64,000 bases of DNA from Polynucleobacter sp. HIN7 (GTDB lineage Bacteria; Pseudomonadota; Gammaproteobacteria; Burkholderiales; Burkholderiaceae), in NCBI RefSeq assembly GCF_030297595.1, contig NZ_AP028138.1, positions 186,001 to 250,000 of the forward strand, written 5' to 3'. The first letter of the stretch is position 1; every line of letters starts with the position of its first letter. The translations under genes and the position numbers were made by a program. The notes below the pieces were generated by a model. The model ran no database searches. It saw only the letters and a list, made by a program, of their open reading frames with translations, and was not told the DNA's origin. Shown in pieces: positions 9,325 through 17,560 of this stretch.

Positions 9325-9714
9325 ATGGCAATCGCCAAAAAGAAGTCTGCTGCAAAGAAACCAGCTGCTAAGAAAAAAGTAGCTGCTAAGAAACCAGCTG
9401 CTAAGAAAGCTGCTGCGAAGAAGCGCCCAGCTGCTAAGAAAGCTGCCGCTAAGAAGCCAGCTGCTAAAAAAGCAGCGAAGAAGCCTGCCGCTAAAAAAGC
9501 TGCTAAGAAAAAAGTAGCTAAAAAGCGTCCTGCTGCTAAAAAGAAAAAAGCTGCCAAGAAAAAGCCTGCTAAAAAAGCAGCCAAGAAAAGGCCTGCTGCC
9601 AAGAAAGGTGCTTCTGTAAAAAAGCCCGCGGCTAAGCCCGCCGTTGCTGCTCCAGCGCAAACTGCGCTGAATCCGGCTGCGGCTTGGCCATTTCCTACAG
9701 GCAGCCGTCCCTAA
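9325..9714 (+). CDS. Histone H1-like Lys/Ala/Pro-rich DNA-binding protein
   Basis: A 129-residue protein made almost wholly of short repeats of the AAKKPAAKK type up to about residue 95, with a different tail rich in Ala and Pro ending FPTGSRP. This resembles bacterial H1-like proteins (AlgP/HctB/BpH1 type), which bind DNA without sequence specificity and compact or modulate the nucleoid. The repeats make its length prone to change by recombination. It has a strong AGGAG site, its own upstream terminator boundary and its own downstream terminator, so it is probably monocistronic. Specific targets cannot be inferred. Confidence 0.88.
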   Translation: MAIAKKKSAAKKPAAKKKVAAKKPAAKKAAAKKRPAAKKAAAKKPAAKKAAKKPAAKKAAKKKVAKKRPAAKKKKAAKKKPAKKAAKKRPAAKKGASVKKPAAKPAVAAPAQTALNPAAAWPFPTGSRP

Positions 9715-9747
9715 GCCTAGGCTTAGTGGATAGTTGAAGTAGTCTGG

Positions 9748-9776
9748 ATGGGGTCCTTCGGGACCCCATTTTTATT
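9748..9776 (+). terminator. Rho-independent terminator of the H1-like gene
   Basis: ATGGGGTCC-TTCG-GGACCCCAT forms a 9-bp, GC-rich stem with the very stable UUCG loop, followed by TTTTATTT. Its T-tract runs into the last codons of the convergent pfkB gene. On the minus strand no T-run follows, so it acts rightward only. Confidence 0.92.
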
Positions 9777-10732
9777 TAGAGAGCGATAGCAGTACCAAAA
9801 GCTGCTTTGAAGCGATCGCTAATTTCCTTGCGAGTGGGTTGATGGTTTTGAGGCCCTTGATGCGCAATTTTGATCGATCCCATGAGGCTGGCTAAGCGTC
9901 CGGTTGTCTCCCAATCCAAACCTTTTTCAAGGCCATACAGCAGACCTCCCCGGAATGCATCACCACAACCGGTTGGATCCGCAATCTTCTCAGCGGGAAC
10001 TGCGGGGATATCAATGACTTTGCCTTGTGCATGAATCTGCGCTCCTTGAGCTCCTTTCGTCACGATTAAGGCGTCGAGGCGACTTGCCAGCTCGTTTAGG
10101 GATAAGCCGGTACGCTGGCACAGCATTTCACCCTCATAGTCGTTTACAGCCACATAGGCGGCTAAATCGACGAGCTCAAGCAGTTCTTGGCCGTTAAACA
10201 TTGGCAACCCTTGGCCTGGATCAAAAATAAATGGAATCTTCGCCTCCGCAAATTGATGGCAATGCTCCCACATGCCAATTCGGCCATCGGGGGCAACGAT
10301 ACCGATGTGTTGATCCTTTTGATCTAGACTAGCCACACAGTCATCGACACGATTTAAGTGGGAGTCATTCATGGCTCCAGGATGAAAGGCGGTGATCTGG
10401 TTATTGGCAAGATCGGTAGTAATCATCGCTTGAGCCGTAAAGGCTTGATCGAGTTTTTTAATGAACTGGCGGCTCATCCCAATTCTCTCGAGATGGGTGA
10501 GGTAGGGATCTGCATCTGCCCCCACGGTCGCCATGATCATTGGTTTGCCGCCAAGCAGTTGGAGGTTATAGCCAATATTGCCAGCGCATCCGCCAAATTC
10601 TCGGCGCATGCTAGGAACTAAGAAGGCGACGTTCAGAATATGGATTTGTTCTGGAAGAATTTGATCCTGGAAGCGACCCTCAAAGGTCATGATGGTGTCA
10701 TACGCAATGGAACCACAAATAATACTTGCCAT
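9776..10732 (-). CDS. PfkB-family carbohydrate/nucleoside kinase
   Basis: A 318-residue kinase of the ribokinase/PfkB fold. The N-terminal signature (FGGCAGNIGYNLQLLGG) and the C-terminal anion-hole and catalytic-base motif (DPTGCGDAFRGG) are both present. The substrate cannot be told from sequence alone; Burkholderiales homologues are often labelled adenosine kinase or sugar kinase. It is the last gene of the leftward aroQ-accB-accC-prmA run, starting 8 bases after the PrmA fusion ends, and it meets the H1-like gene terminator at its 3' end. Confidence 0.85.
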   Translation of the reverse strand: MASIICGSIAYDTIMTFEGRFQDQILPEQIHILNVAFLVPSMRREFGGCAGNIGYNLQLLGGKPMIMATVGADADPYLTHLERIGMSRQFIKKLDQAFTAQAMITTDLANNQITAFHPGAMNDSHLNRVDDCVASLDQKDQHIGIVAPDGRIGMWEHCHQFAEAKIPFIFDPGQGLPMFNGQELLELVDLAAYVAVNDYEGEMLCQRTGLSLNELASRLDALIVTKGAQGAQIHAQGKVIDIPAVPAEKIADPTGCGDAFRGGLLYGLEKGLDWETTGRLASLMGSIKIAHQGPQNHQPTRKEISDRFKAAFGTAIAL

Positions 10733-10740
10733 AAAGTTCT

Positions 10741-12330
10741 CTATAGGGATGGGGGTTGGGTGGAGGATGGATATGCTACACGTAAGCGATAACCCGCAGC
10801 ATTCGCTGGAAGCTGCAAGGGTAGCGATAGGTTAAATAGTTCTTTAGGTGGCGCTCCCGTTAGTAAAAAGCTGGGATGGGCGCTTTGCCAGGTTTTGGGG
10901 AGCCACTCCTCAGGGCTCATCAGAATACGAGCAATAGTTTTTTCATCGGCGTCGCTAAGCGTTAGCTCCAAATGGGGGATTGCAACTGGGACCAATAAAC
11001 GATTTTGTAGCTCGATTTGCAAAATGGATTGAACCTCAATGCCGCGCTTACTGTCATCCATTCCGAGATTGGCAAGTAGAAAGCGCCAGGCCGTGAAATC
11101 AATTACAGCCCTCTGGTCACAGGGCAAGACTTCGCAAATTCCCCGATCAACAGTTTGTAGCAATTCAAAGCTACGTAAGGCAATTAGGTTGGGGTTTTTA
11201 TCTAGGTTGGGTGCAAAAAAATGCAAAATTGGCACACGCCAAAGGCTCATTGCGACTAGGAAGCCGATCATCATTAATATGCCAACAGTGATCAAAAGTT
11301 TGCGTAGATGAAACCCCCCATGTTTTGTCATGGGAGCGCTAACAATTGAGCGATTGGGCTTTGAGACATCCTCAATCGAACGCAGATTCGGAACCCGATC
11401 TTGCTTAGAGACCGGCTTTTGGCCATGTAGGCAAACCCAGCCCTCCGTGGACCTCCAGATCGACAGCGGAATATGGAGCTGATAGCAATCGATGACCTCT
11501 TGCGCTTGGCGCTCTAGGATGCCCGAAAGGATTAATTGCCCACCATCCTTTACGCGTGCGATGAGAGCAGGCGCTAAAACTTGTAAGGGGTTGGCTAAAA
11601 TATTGGCAATCACGACATCAAAAGGGCGGGACCCAATCGTGGCATCAATATCGTCGGGTAACTGAAACTCAATAGAGGTTTCGTTTTGTTGCGCATTCGT
11701 ACGCGCCGATTCAATGGCCTGTGGGTCAATATCGGTTCCAAATACGGTCTGAAAGCCCAGTTTTTTGGCAGCGATGGCCAAGATGCCAGAGCCACAGCCA
11801 TAATCCAGCACACTTTGACTTTTGCAAACAGGGTTCTTGCTGTATTGCTCAAGCCATTCAAGGCATAGTCGAGTGGTGGGGTGACTGCCGGTACCGAATG
11901 CAAGGCCAGGGTCAACTGCCAGGCAGATTGCGTCTGGTTCAGACGGTTTTTGATGCCACGAAGGGACAATCCAAATACGTTTACCAATATGAATCGGGTC
12001 GAATTGATTTTGTGTCATCGACACCCAATCTTGGTCAGCCACAAGCGATTCAATAGGTGTTTGAACCGCAAATCCAGCCTCTAAAAGAATGCTGGCTAAT
12101 TCTTCCTTGCTGGTTTCGAAGCCTTGATCAAAGAGTGCTTTAACAACGGATAAATCCCAAGCTTGCACTTCGGGCGATAGTCCTGGCTCGCCATACAGGG
12201 GGTTTTCGTCATAGCCGCCCGCTGTAGCATCCTCGACCGAAACCGAGAGCGCCCCAAGTTCCATGAGCGCATCGCCCAAGGGTTCAGCAATTTCAGCAAC
12301 GACCGTAAATTGGAACTCGCGGTACGACAT
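10741..12330 (-). CDS. prmA: PrmA methyltransferase fused to a DUF3426 membrane domain
   Basis: Residues 1 to about 305 are ribosomal protein L11 methyltransferase (PrmA), which trimethylates L11. The AdoMet motif DYGCGSGILAI (176-186), GTDIDPQA and the catalytic-loop IANILANP (about 241-248) are all visible. A roughly 35-residue linker is followed by a membrane segment (about 344-363) and a domain resembling DUF3426 (about 375-529, with CEVLPCD and LELTLSD). In Burkholderiales DUF3426 is usually a separate neighbour with an N-terminal zinc ribbon; here that ribbon is gone and the frame is continuous. The internal Met334 codon has no ribosome site, so a single 529-residue protein is expected unless a sequencing error joined them. 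Confidence 0.87.
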   Translation of the reverse strand: MSYREFQFTVVAEIAEPLGDALMELGALSVSVEDATAGGYDENPLYGEPGLSPEVQAWDLSVVKALFDQGFETSKEELASILLEAGFAVQTPIESLVADQDWVSMTQNQFDPIHIGKRIWIVPSWHQKPSEPDAICLAVDPGLAFGTGSHPTTRLCLEWLEQYSKNPVCKSQSVLDYGCGSGILAIAAKKLGFQTVFGTDIDPQAIESARTNAQQNETSIEFQLPDDIDATIGSRPFDVVIANILANPLQVLAPALIARVKDGGQLILSGILERQAQEVIDCYQLHIPLSIWRSTEGWVCLHGQKPVSKQDRVPNLRSIEDVSKPNRSIVSAPMTKHGGFHLRKLLITVGILMMIGFLVAMSLWRVPILHFFAPNLDKNPNLIALRSFELLQTVDRGICEVLPCDQRAVIDFTAWRFLLANLGMDDSKRGIEVQSILQIELQNRLLVPVAIPHLELTLSDADEKTIARILMSPEEWLPKTWQSAHPSFLLTGAPPKELFNLSLPLQLPANAAGYRLRVAYPSSTQPPSL

Positions 12331-12344
12331 TGGCTTAAGAAAGC

Positions 12345-13712
12345 CTACTTTTCACCACGAGTCGCAGATTGCTCCTCAAGGCGTTGTTCAAGGTAATGAA
12401 TGCTCGTGCCGCCCTCTACAAATTTTGAGTCGAGCATCAGCTCGCGATGCAGGGGCACGTTAGTGAGAATGCCATCGATCACCATTTCGGAGAGGGCAAT
12501 CCGCATGCGACGAATTGCTTGCTCACGTGTAGCCCCATAGGCAATTAACTTACCGATCATCGAATCATAGTTCGGGGGCACCAGATACCCGCTATAGGCA
12601 TGCGAGTCAACGCGAATACCCGGGCCGCCAGGCATATGCCATGATTGAATTCGACCTGGGCTGGGAGTGAACTTAAAGGGATCCTCCGCATTTAAGCGAC
12701 ATTCAATCGCATGGCCCTTAAAGACGATATCGCGTTGCCGAAAGCCTAGTTTTTGACCGGCTGCAATCTTGATTTGCTCTTGAACAATATCAATCCCAGT
12801 GATCATTTCGGTTACCGGGTGCTCCACTTGCACGCGGGTGTTCATCTCAATGAAAAAGAACTCACCCTTTTCATAGAGAAATTCAAAGGTGCCAGCACCG
12901 CGATAGCCTATCTTTTTACAGGCATCAGCACAGCGTTCTCCAATCTTGGCAATTAGTTTGCGATCGATTCCTGGAGCCGGTGCCTCTTCAATCACTTTTT
13001 GGTGGCGACGCTGCATCGAGCAGTCTCGCTCACCCAGCCAAACCGCATTCCCATGGGTATCTGCTAAGACTTGAATTTCCACGTGCCTTGGGCGCTCTAA
13101 AAACTTCTCCATATAGACTTCGGGATTACCAAAGGCGCGTCCCGCTTCCTCACGGGTCATGTTCACGGCACTAATCAGGGCTGCTTCGGTGTGAACCACA
13201 CGCATACCGCGCCCTCCGCCACCACCAGCCGCTTTGATAATGACGGGGTAGCCTACACGCTTGGCGGTCGCCAGAATTTCTTTTGGATTGTCAGTGGGTA
13301 AAGCGCCGGCTGATCCGGGAACGCAGGGAACCCCTGCCTTAATCATGGCATTTTTCGCTGAGACCTTGTCGCCCATCAAGCGGATCGACTCCGGTCTCGG
13401 GCCGATAAACGCAAACCCAGACTTTTCAACCCGCTCAGCAAAATCCGCATTCTCTGAGAGAAATCCATAGCCTGGATGAATGGCTTCGGCATCGGTGACT
13501 TCAGCGGCAGAAATAATTGCTGGCATGTTCAGATAGCTTTGGGTCGAGGGTGCCGGTCCAATGCAAACTGCCTCATCAGCAAGCTTTACGTATTTCGCAT
13601 CTTTATCTGCCGTGGAATACACCACGACCGTTTTAATGCCCAATTCTCGGCAGGCTCGTTGAATTCGCAGCGCAATTTCGCCACGATTGGCGATCAGTAT
13701 TTTGTCAAACAT
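12345..13712 (-). CDS. accC: Biotin carboxylase subunit of acetyl-CoA carboxylase
   Basis: Carboxylates the biotin on AccB using bicarbonate and ATP, the first half of malonyl-CoA formation. The 455-residue protein has the biotin-carboxylase N domain ([13 protein letters not shown]), the ATP-grasp Gly-rich loop (GGGGGRGM) and the catalytic stretch [14 protein letters not shown]. Length is normal. It follows accB by 5 bases and precedes the PrmA fusion by 14, so it is one operon. Confidence 0.98.
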   Translation of the reverse strand: MFDKILIANRGEIALRIQRACRELGIKTVVVYSTADKDAKYVKLADEAVCIGPAPSTQSYLNMPAIISAAEVTDAEAIHPGYGFLSENADFAERVEKSGFAFIGPRPESIRLMGDKVSAKNAMIKAGVPCVPGSAGALPTDNPKEILATAKRVGYPVIIKAAGGGGGRGMRVVHTEAALISAVNMTREEAGRAFGNPEVYMEKFLERPRHVEIQVLADTHGNAVWLGERDCSMQRRHQKVIEEAPAPGIDRKLIAKIGERCADACKKIGYRGAGTFEFLYEKGEFFFIEMNTRVQVEHPVTEMITGIDIVQEQIKIAAGQKLGFRQRDIVFKGHAIECRLNAEDPFKFTPSPGRIQSWHMPGGPGIRVDSHAYSGYLVPPNYDSMIGKLIAYGATREQAIRRMRIALSEMVIDGILTNVPLHRELMLDSKFVEGGTSIHYLEQRLEEQSATRGEK

Positions 13713-13717
13713 GGCGA

Positions 13718-14188
13718 TTAGGCGATGACGAATAGCGGTTGGTCAAATTCAACGCCTTGACCGTTCTCGCACAGGATTTGTTTGATTACCCCTGCTTTCT
13801 CCGATTCAATTTCATTGAGAAGCTTCATGGCTTCAATAATGCATAAGGTTTGACCAACAGTTACGGTATCGCCCACATTCACGAAAGCAGGTGCCTCAGG
13901 ATTGGGGGAGCGATAAAAGGTTCCTACCATCGGGGACTTCTGTACGAACCCCTCTGGTGCGGCACTTGCTTGTGGGGTAGCAACAACCGAGGCAGTTGGA
14001 ACTTCGGGTTGGATCGGTGCTGGTACGACCATGGTACCCATGGGCGTCGCTGCGGGAGCATTTGCAACGGAGCCAGAATGGCGAGCATTCACAATCTTGA
14101 CTTTGTCTTCACCTTCGCTCACCTCTAGTTCGGAGATTCCAGATTCAGAAACTAAGTCGATCAGGGTTTTGAGTTTTCGTAAGTCCAT
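13718..14188 (-). CDS. accB: Biotin carboxyl carrier protein of acetyl-CoA carboxylase
   Basis: Carries the biotin between the AccC and AccAD active sites. The 156-residue protein has a short N-terminal helix region, a Pro/Ala/Val-rich flexible linker (about 42-78) and a C-terminal biotinyl domain with K122 in [10 protein letters not shown] as the biotin site. The thumb and length are as in E. coli. It lies between aroQ (23-base gap) and accC in the leftward operon. Confidence 0.98.
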   Translation of the reverse strand: MDLRKLKTLIDLVSESGISELEVSEGEDKVKIVNARHSGSVANAPAATPMGTMVVPAPIQPEVPTASVVATPQASAAPEGFVQKSPMVGTFYRSPNPEAPAFVNVGDTVTVGQTLCIIEAMKLLNEIESEKAGVIKQILCENGQGVEFDQPLFVIA

Positions 14189-14211
14189 GCCAAACCTCGT
14201 TGTAATGATTT

Positions 14212-14673
14212 TTAATGAGAAGCCAGTTTGTTCTGAATTGCTGCCAATGCCAGTTCATAACCCTGGGCGCCTAGACCGCAAATCACGCCCATGGCTAGGT
14301 CTGAAAAATAAGAATGTTTGCGAAATTCTTCACGCTGGTGAATATTCGAGAGGTGCACTTCAATAAAAGGGATCGCTACACCAGCTAAAGCATCGCGCAG
14401 GGCAACGCTGGTGTGAGTAAATCCACCTGGATTAATGATGATGAAACCAATACCATCCTTTTTTGCCTTCTGAACTCGATCGATTAGTTCACCCTCATGA
14501 TTGCTTTGAAAGCTTTCCAGCGAAATTCCGGCATTTTTAGCAAGCTCGGCCATGCGCTTCGTAATGTCTTCAAGGGTTGTTTTGCCATAAACCTCAGGCT
14601 CTCTAGTGCCGAGAAGGTTTAAATTGGGACCATTTAGAAGCAAAACAGAGGAATTTGAATGGTTAGTAGGCAT
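14212..14673 (-). CDS. aroQ: Type II 3-dehydroquinate dehydratase
   Basis: Converts 3-dehydroquinate to 3-dehydroshikimate in the shikimate pathway. The 153-residue protein shows [12 protein letters not shown] near the N-terminus (with the catalytic Tyr), [16 protein letters not shown], and the [14 protein letters not shown] region, all standard for the dodecameric type II enzyme. It heads the aroQ-accB-accC operon. The 181-base AT-rich region upstream must hold the operon promoter, but I could not fix a hexamer pair. Confidence 0.97.
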   Translation of the reverse strand: MPTNHSNSSVLLLNGPNLNLLGTREPEVYGKTTLEDITKRMAELAKNAGISLESFQSNHEGELIDRVQKAKKDGIGFIIINPGGFTHTSVALRDALAGVAIPFIEVHLSNIHQREEFRKHSYFSDLAMGVICGLGAQGYELALAAIQNKLASH

Positions 14674-14800
14674 AGATCGCTACAGTTATTGAAAAATATC
14701 GATTAATTTGGCGATAAATCCAGAAAATTAACGTAAGAAGCAGTATACCCCCAAGAGCTTGGAATACCTAGAAATTGACCGTTTTTTTAAGAATTGAACG

Positions 14801-14824
14801 AAAAATGGCCGTCTAAGCCATTTT
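14801..14824 (-). terminator. Hairpin terminator of the TlpA-like gene
   Basis: Read leftward, AAAATGGC and GCCATTTT pair around a 7-base loop and the second arm continues into TTTTT. It lies about 30 bases past the stop of the thioredoxin gene and protects the aroQ operon promoter region from readthrough. Confidence 0.7.
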
Positions 14825-14854
14825 CAATATTGGTCTAAAAGTAGCTAATTTTAA

Positions 14855-15382
14855 TTAAATTGCGTCTTTAATGAGCTTTCTAAGCTCATCTTCGCTGATC
14901 TTGCCTAATTTTCTACCTGTGATATCCCCTTTGGCATTGATCACTACCGTGAAGGGTAGGGCTCCCGATGGGTTTCCTAGCATTTTGTTGATGTCGTTGC
15001 CACCAAGTCCACCTAAAACAATGGGATAAGAAATAATGGTAGTTTCAATAAATTGACGAATATTCGAGGGTGAATCGATACCGATACCGACAATTAGCAT
15101 CTTTTTAGGATCATATTCCCCTTGAACTTTGTCTAAGGCGGGCATTTCTTCAACGCATGGCGGGCACCAGGAGGCCCAAAAATTGATGACCAAAACCTTA
15201 TTTCTCCAATCTTGGGTTGAAATGGGCTTTTGGTCTGGAGAGAACCATTCGCGTTCAAAAAGAGCTTTGACTGCCTCTTGGGAGGCAGATTGGAGGGCAG
15301 TTCTGCGATTGGCAATAAAAGCACCTGCCACTGCGGCAACAATTGCGACCACACTTCCAATTAGAAAATGACGACGGTTCAT
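14855..15382 (-). CDS. TlpA/ResA-like thiol-disulfide oxidoreductase
   Basis: A 175-residue membrane-tethered thioredoxin-fold protein, probably reducing periplasmic disulfides (for example in cytochrome c maturation). The active site is WCPPC (C73, C76) in the redoxin/TlpA context FWASWCPPCVEEMP, and a cis-Pro is seen in GALPFTVV. The N-terminus MNRRHFLIG followed by a hydrophobic stretch is a signal anchor that also fits a twin-arginine motif (RRxFL). The gene is divergent from mpl with only 25 bases between starts. Confidence 0.87.
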   Translation of the reverse strand: MNRRHFLIGSVVAIVAAVAGAFIANRRTALQSASQEAVKALFEREWFSPDQKPISTQDWRNKVLVINFWASWCPPCVEEMPALDKVQGEYDPKKMLIVGIGIDSPSNIRQFIETTIISYPIVLGGLGGNDINKMLGNPSGALPFTVVINAKGDITGRKLGKISEDELRKLIKDAI

Positions 15383-15407
15383 GACTCTCCTTAGCTAAAA
15401 TCCACGC

Positions 15408-16817
15408 ATGCATATTCATATCTTGGGCATTTGTGGCACCTTCATGGGTGGAATCGCGGCAATTGCCAGGCAGGCCGGTCATGAGGTAACCGGATGTGAT
15501 GCAAATGTTTATCCACCAATGAGTACCCAGCTCGAAGCCCAAGGTATTCAATTAATCGAAGGATACTCCCCCGATCAACTACGTGAATTTAAATCGAAAC
15601 CCGATTTATTTCTAATTGGGAACGTGGTCTCCAGGGGAAACCCCCTGCTCGAGGAAATTTTGAATCAGGGCTTGCCATATACCTCGGCCCCTCAGTGGCT
15701 TGGCGAGCAAGTTTTATCAGGTAGGCATGTCTTGGCTGTTGCTGGAACGCATGGCAAAACCACTACGACGGCCATGCTCACCTGGATTTTGGAGCGTAAT
15801 CACCGTAAACCCGGATATTTAATTGGTGGTGTGCCATTGAACTTTTCAGTATCAGCGCGCTTAGGTGATGGGAACTATTTTGTGATCGAGGCGGATGAGT
15901 ACGACACCGCTTTTTTTGATAAGCGCAGTAAGTTTGTGCACTATCGGCCCCGAACTGCGATTCTCAATAACCTCGAGTTTGATCATGCGGATATCTTTAG
16001 CGATTTGGCTGCGATTGAAACCCAATTTCATCATTTAGTCCGAACCATTCCGCAAACCGGTTTGGTGCTTGCCAATGGTTCACAACAGTCATTGGATCGC
16101 GTACTCGAACGTGGTGTGTGGTCTCCCGTCGAACGGTTTGGTTACGGTGACTGCGATTGGGCGTTAGAAGATATTGAGAATGCGGCTGGTAAACGCGGCG
16201 CTGATTTTGCAGTCTTTTATCAGGGCAAGAAATGCACAGAGGTTCATTGGGCCGAAGGCTCTGGAGTGATGGGCGTTCATAATCAACTCAATGCACTAGC
16301 AGCGATTGCGGCCGCCCATCATATCGGCATCACCCCAGAAGAATCTGCTTTTGCTTTGGCAGAGTTCAAAAATGTCAAACGACGCCTAGAGCTCATTGGT
16401 GAGCAACATCAGATTCGTGTATACGATGATTTTGCCCATCATCCAACGGCAATTGCTACCACCATTGACGGATTGCGTAAACAAGTGGGTGAGGCACGAA
16501 TTCTGGCGGTGCTTGAGCCGCGCTCCAACACCATGAAGCTTGGAGTTATGAAGTCTCAGCTTCCGGATAGCTTGAGAGAAGCCGATTTGGTATTTGCCTA
16601 TGGAGCAATTAGTGGCAAAGATGCCCTAGGTTGGGATTTGCAAGAATCGATCTCGCAATTGGGGTCTAAGGCGAAAAGCTTTCATGATCTTGGGCGCTTA
16701 GTTGAAGCGGTATGTGGTGAAGCTAAACCCCATGATCATATTTTGGTGATGAGCAATGGTGGCTTTGGCGGTGTTCATCAAAAAATTCTGGCTCGCTTAG
16801 AGCGCCTGAATCCCTAA
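15408..16817 (+). CDS. mpl: UDP-N-acetylmuramate:tripeptide ligase (murein recycling)
   Basis: Attaches recycled L-Ala-D-Glu-meso-DAP tripeptide to UDP-MurNAc. The 469-residue Mur ligase has the N-terminal Rossmann part ([12 protein letters not shown]), the ATP P-loop GTHGKTTTT at 113-121, the central [16 protein letters not shown] that marks Mpl rather than MurC, and [10 protein letters not shown]. It completes the pathway that starts with AmpD, about 11 kb upstream in the same window. It is the first gene of a rightward run. Confidence 0.97.
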   Translation: MHIHILGICGTFMGGIAAIARQAGHEVTGCDANVYPPMSTQLEAQGIQLIEGYSPDQLREFKSKPDLFLIGNVVSRGNPLLEEILNQGLPYTSAPQWLGEQVLSGRHVLAVAGTHGKTTTTAMLTWILERNHRKPGYLIGGVPLNFSVSARLGDGNYFVIEADEYDTAFFDKRSKFVHYRPRTAILNNLEFDHADIFSDLAAIETQFHHLVRTIPQTGLVLANGSQQSLDRVLERGVWSPVERFGYGDCDWALEDIENAAGKRGADFAVFYQGKKCTEVHWAEGSGVMGVHNQLNALAAIAAAHHIGITPEESAFALAEFKNVKRRLELIGEQHQIRVYDDFAHHPTAIATTIDGLRKQVGEARILAVLEPRSNTMKLGVMKSQLPDSLREADLVFAYGAISGKDALGWDLQESISQLGSKAKSFHDLGRLVEAVCGEAKPHDHILVMSNGGFGGVHQKILARLERLNP

Positions 16818-16831
16818 TTAGAGGAATTGGT

Positions 16832-17560
16832 ATGCGTTTACGAAACAAAGTGGCACTCATTACTGGAGCAGCCAAAGGAATTGGTTTTGCAACTGCTAAA
16901 CGGTTTGCCGAGGAGGGAGCCAAGGTCATGTTGGCCGATCTAAATGAAGCTGCGGTAATGGACGCCGTCGGCCAACTCAAGCATGCGGAGCCCTATGTGT
17001 TGGATGTCACCGATCGAGCCAGTATTCAGCGTGCGGTTGACGACATCATCGCCAAACATCATCGCATTGATATATTGATTAACAACGCAGGAATTACTCA
17101 AGATGCCCGCTTGGTGAAAATGACCGAAGAGCAATTTGATGCAGTGATCGATGTTAATCTCAAAGGCGTTTTTAATTGCACCCAATTGGTGGTTCCCCAT
17201 ATGCTAGAAGCAAAAAAGGGTGCGATCGTCAATGCCTCGAGTGTGGTCGGTATCTACGGTAATTTTGGTCAAACCAATTACTCAGCAACTAAATTTGGCG
17301 TGATTGGATTTACCAAAACCTGGGCCCGTGAGTTCGGGCAAAAAGGGATTCGGGTGAATGCTGTGTGTCCTGGATTTATTGCAACCGAGATGGTCAAGGC
17401 GATGCCCGAGAACATTTTGCAAAGTATTGAGCAGCGTTCGTGGATGGCGCGCTTAGGCACTCCCGAGGAAATGGCGAATGTGTATCTATTTCTAGCGAGC
17501 GATGAAGCCAGTTATGTCAATGGTGTAACCATCGAGGCTAGTGGCGGGATTTCGCTTTAA
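16832..17560 (+). CDS. FabG-like short-chain dehydrogenase/reductase
   Basis: A 242-residue classical SDR. It has the cofactor motif [16 protein letters not shown] at about 88-91, and the Ser-Tyr-Lys triad (ASSVVGIYG, then NYSATK). Sequence and length resemble FabG, 3-oxoacyl-ACP reductase, but it is not in a fab cluster here, so it could be an accessory acyl or polyhydroxyalkanoate reductase. An AGAGGAATT site precedes the ATG. The stop overlaps the next start by one base (TAATG), indicating translational coupling. Confidence 0.86.
   Translation: MRLRNKVALITGAAKGIGFATAKRFAEEGAKVMLADLNEAAVMDAVGQLKHAEPYVLDVTDRASIQRAVDDIIAKHHRIDILINNAGITQDARLVKMTEEQFDAVIDVNLKGVFNCTQLVVPHMLEAKKGAIVNASSVVGIYGNFGQTNYSATKFGVIGFTKTWAREFGQKGIRVNAVCPGFIATEMVKAMPENILQSIEQRSWMARLGTPEEMANVYLFLASDEASYVNGVTIEASGGISL

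Noticed and set aside
9325..9620. Tandem short repeats that might suggest a CRISPR array or satellite
   Set aside because: They lie inside a coding frame of AAKK units, have no spacers of constant length, and have a clear start, stop and ribosome site.
9283..9660. Long minus-strand open frames opposite the H1-like gene (125 and 99 codons)
   Set aside because: They are the complement of Lys/Ala repeat codons, which gives repetitive Phe/Leu/Ser or Ala/Phe strings; an artefact of the repeats.
11329..11331. Internal ATG (Met334) as start of a separate DUF3426 protein
   Set aside because: No ribosome site lies before it and it sits only about ten codons ahead of the membrane helix; the upstream frame is continuous with PrmA.
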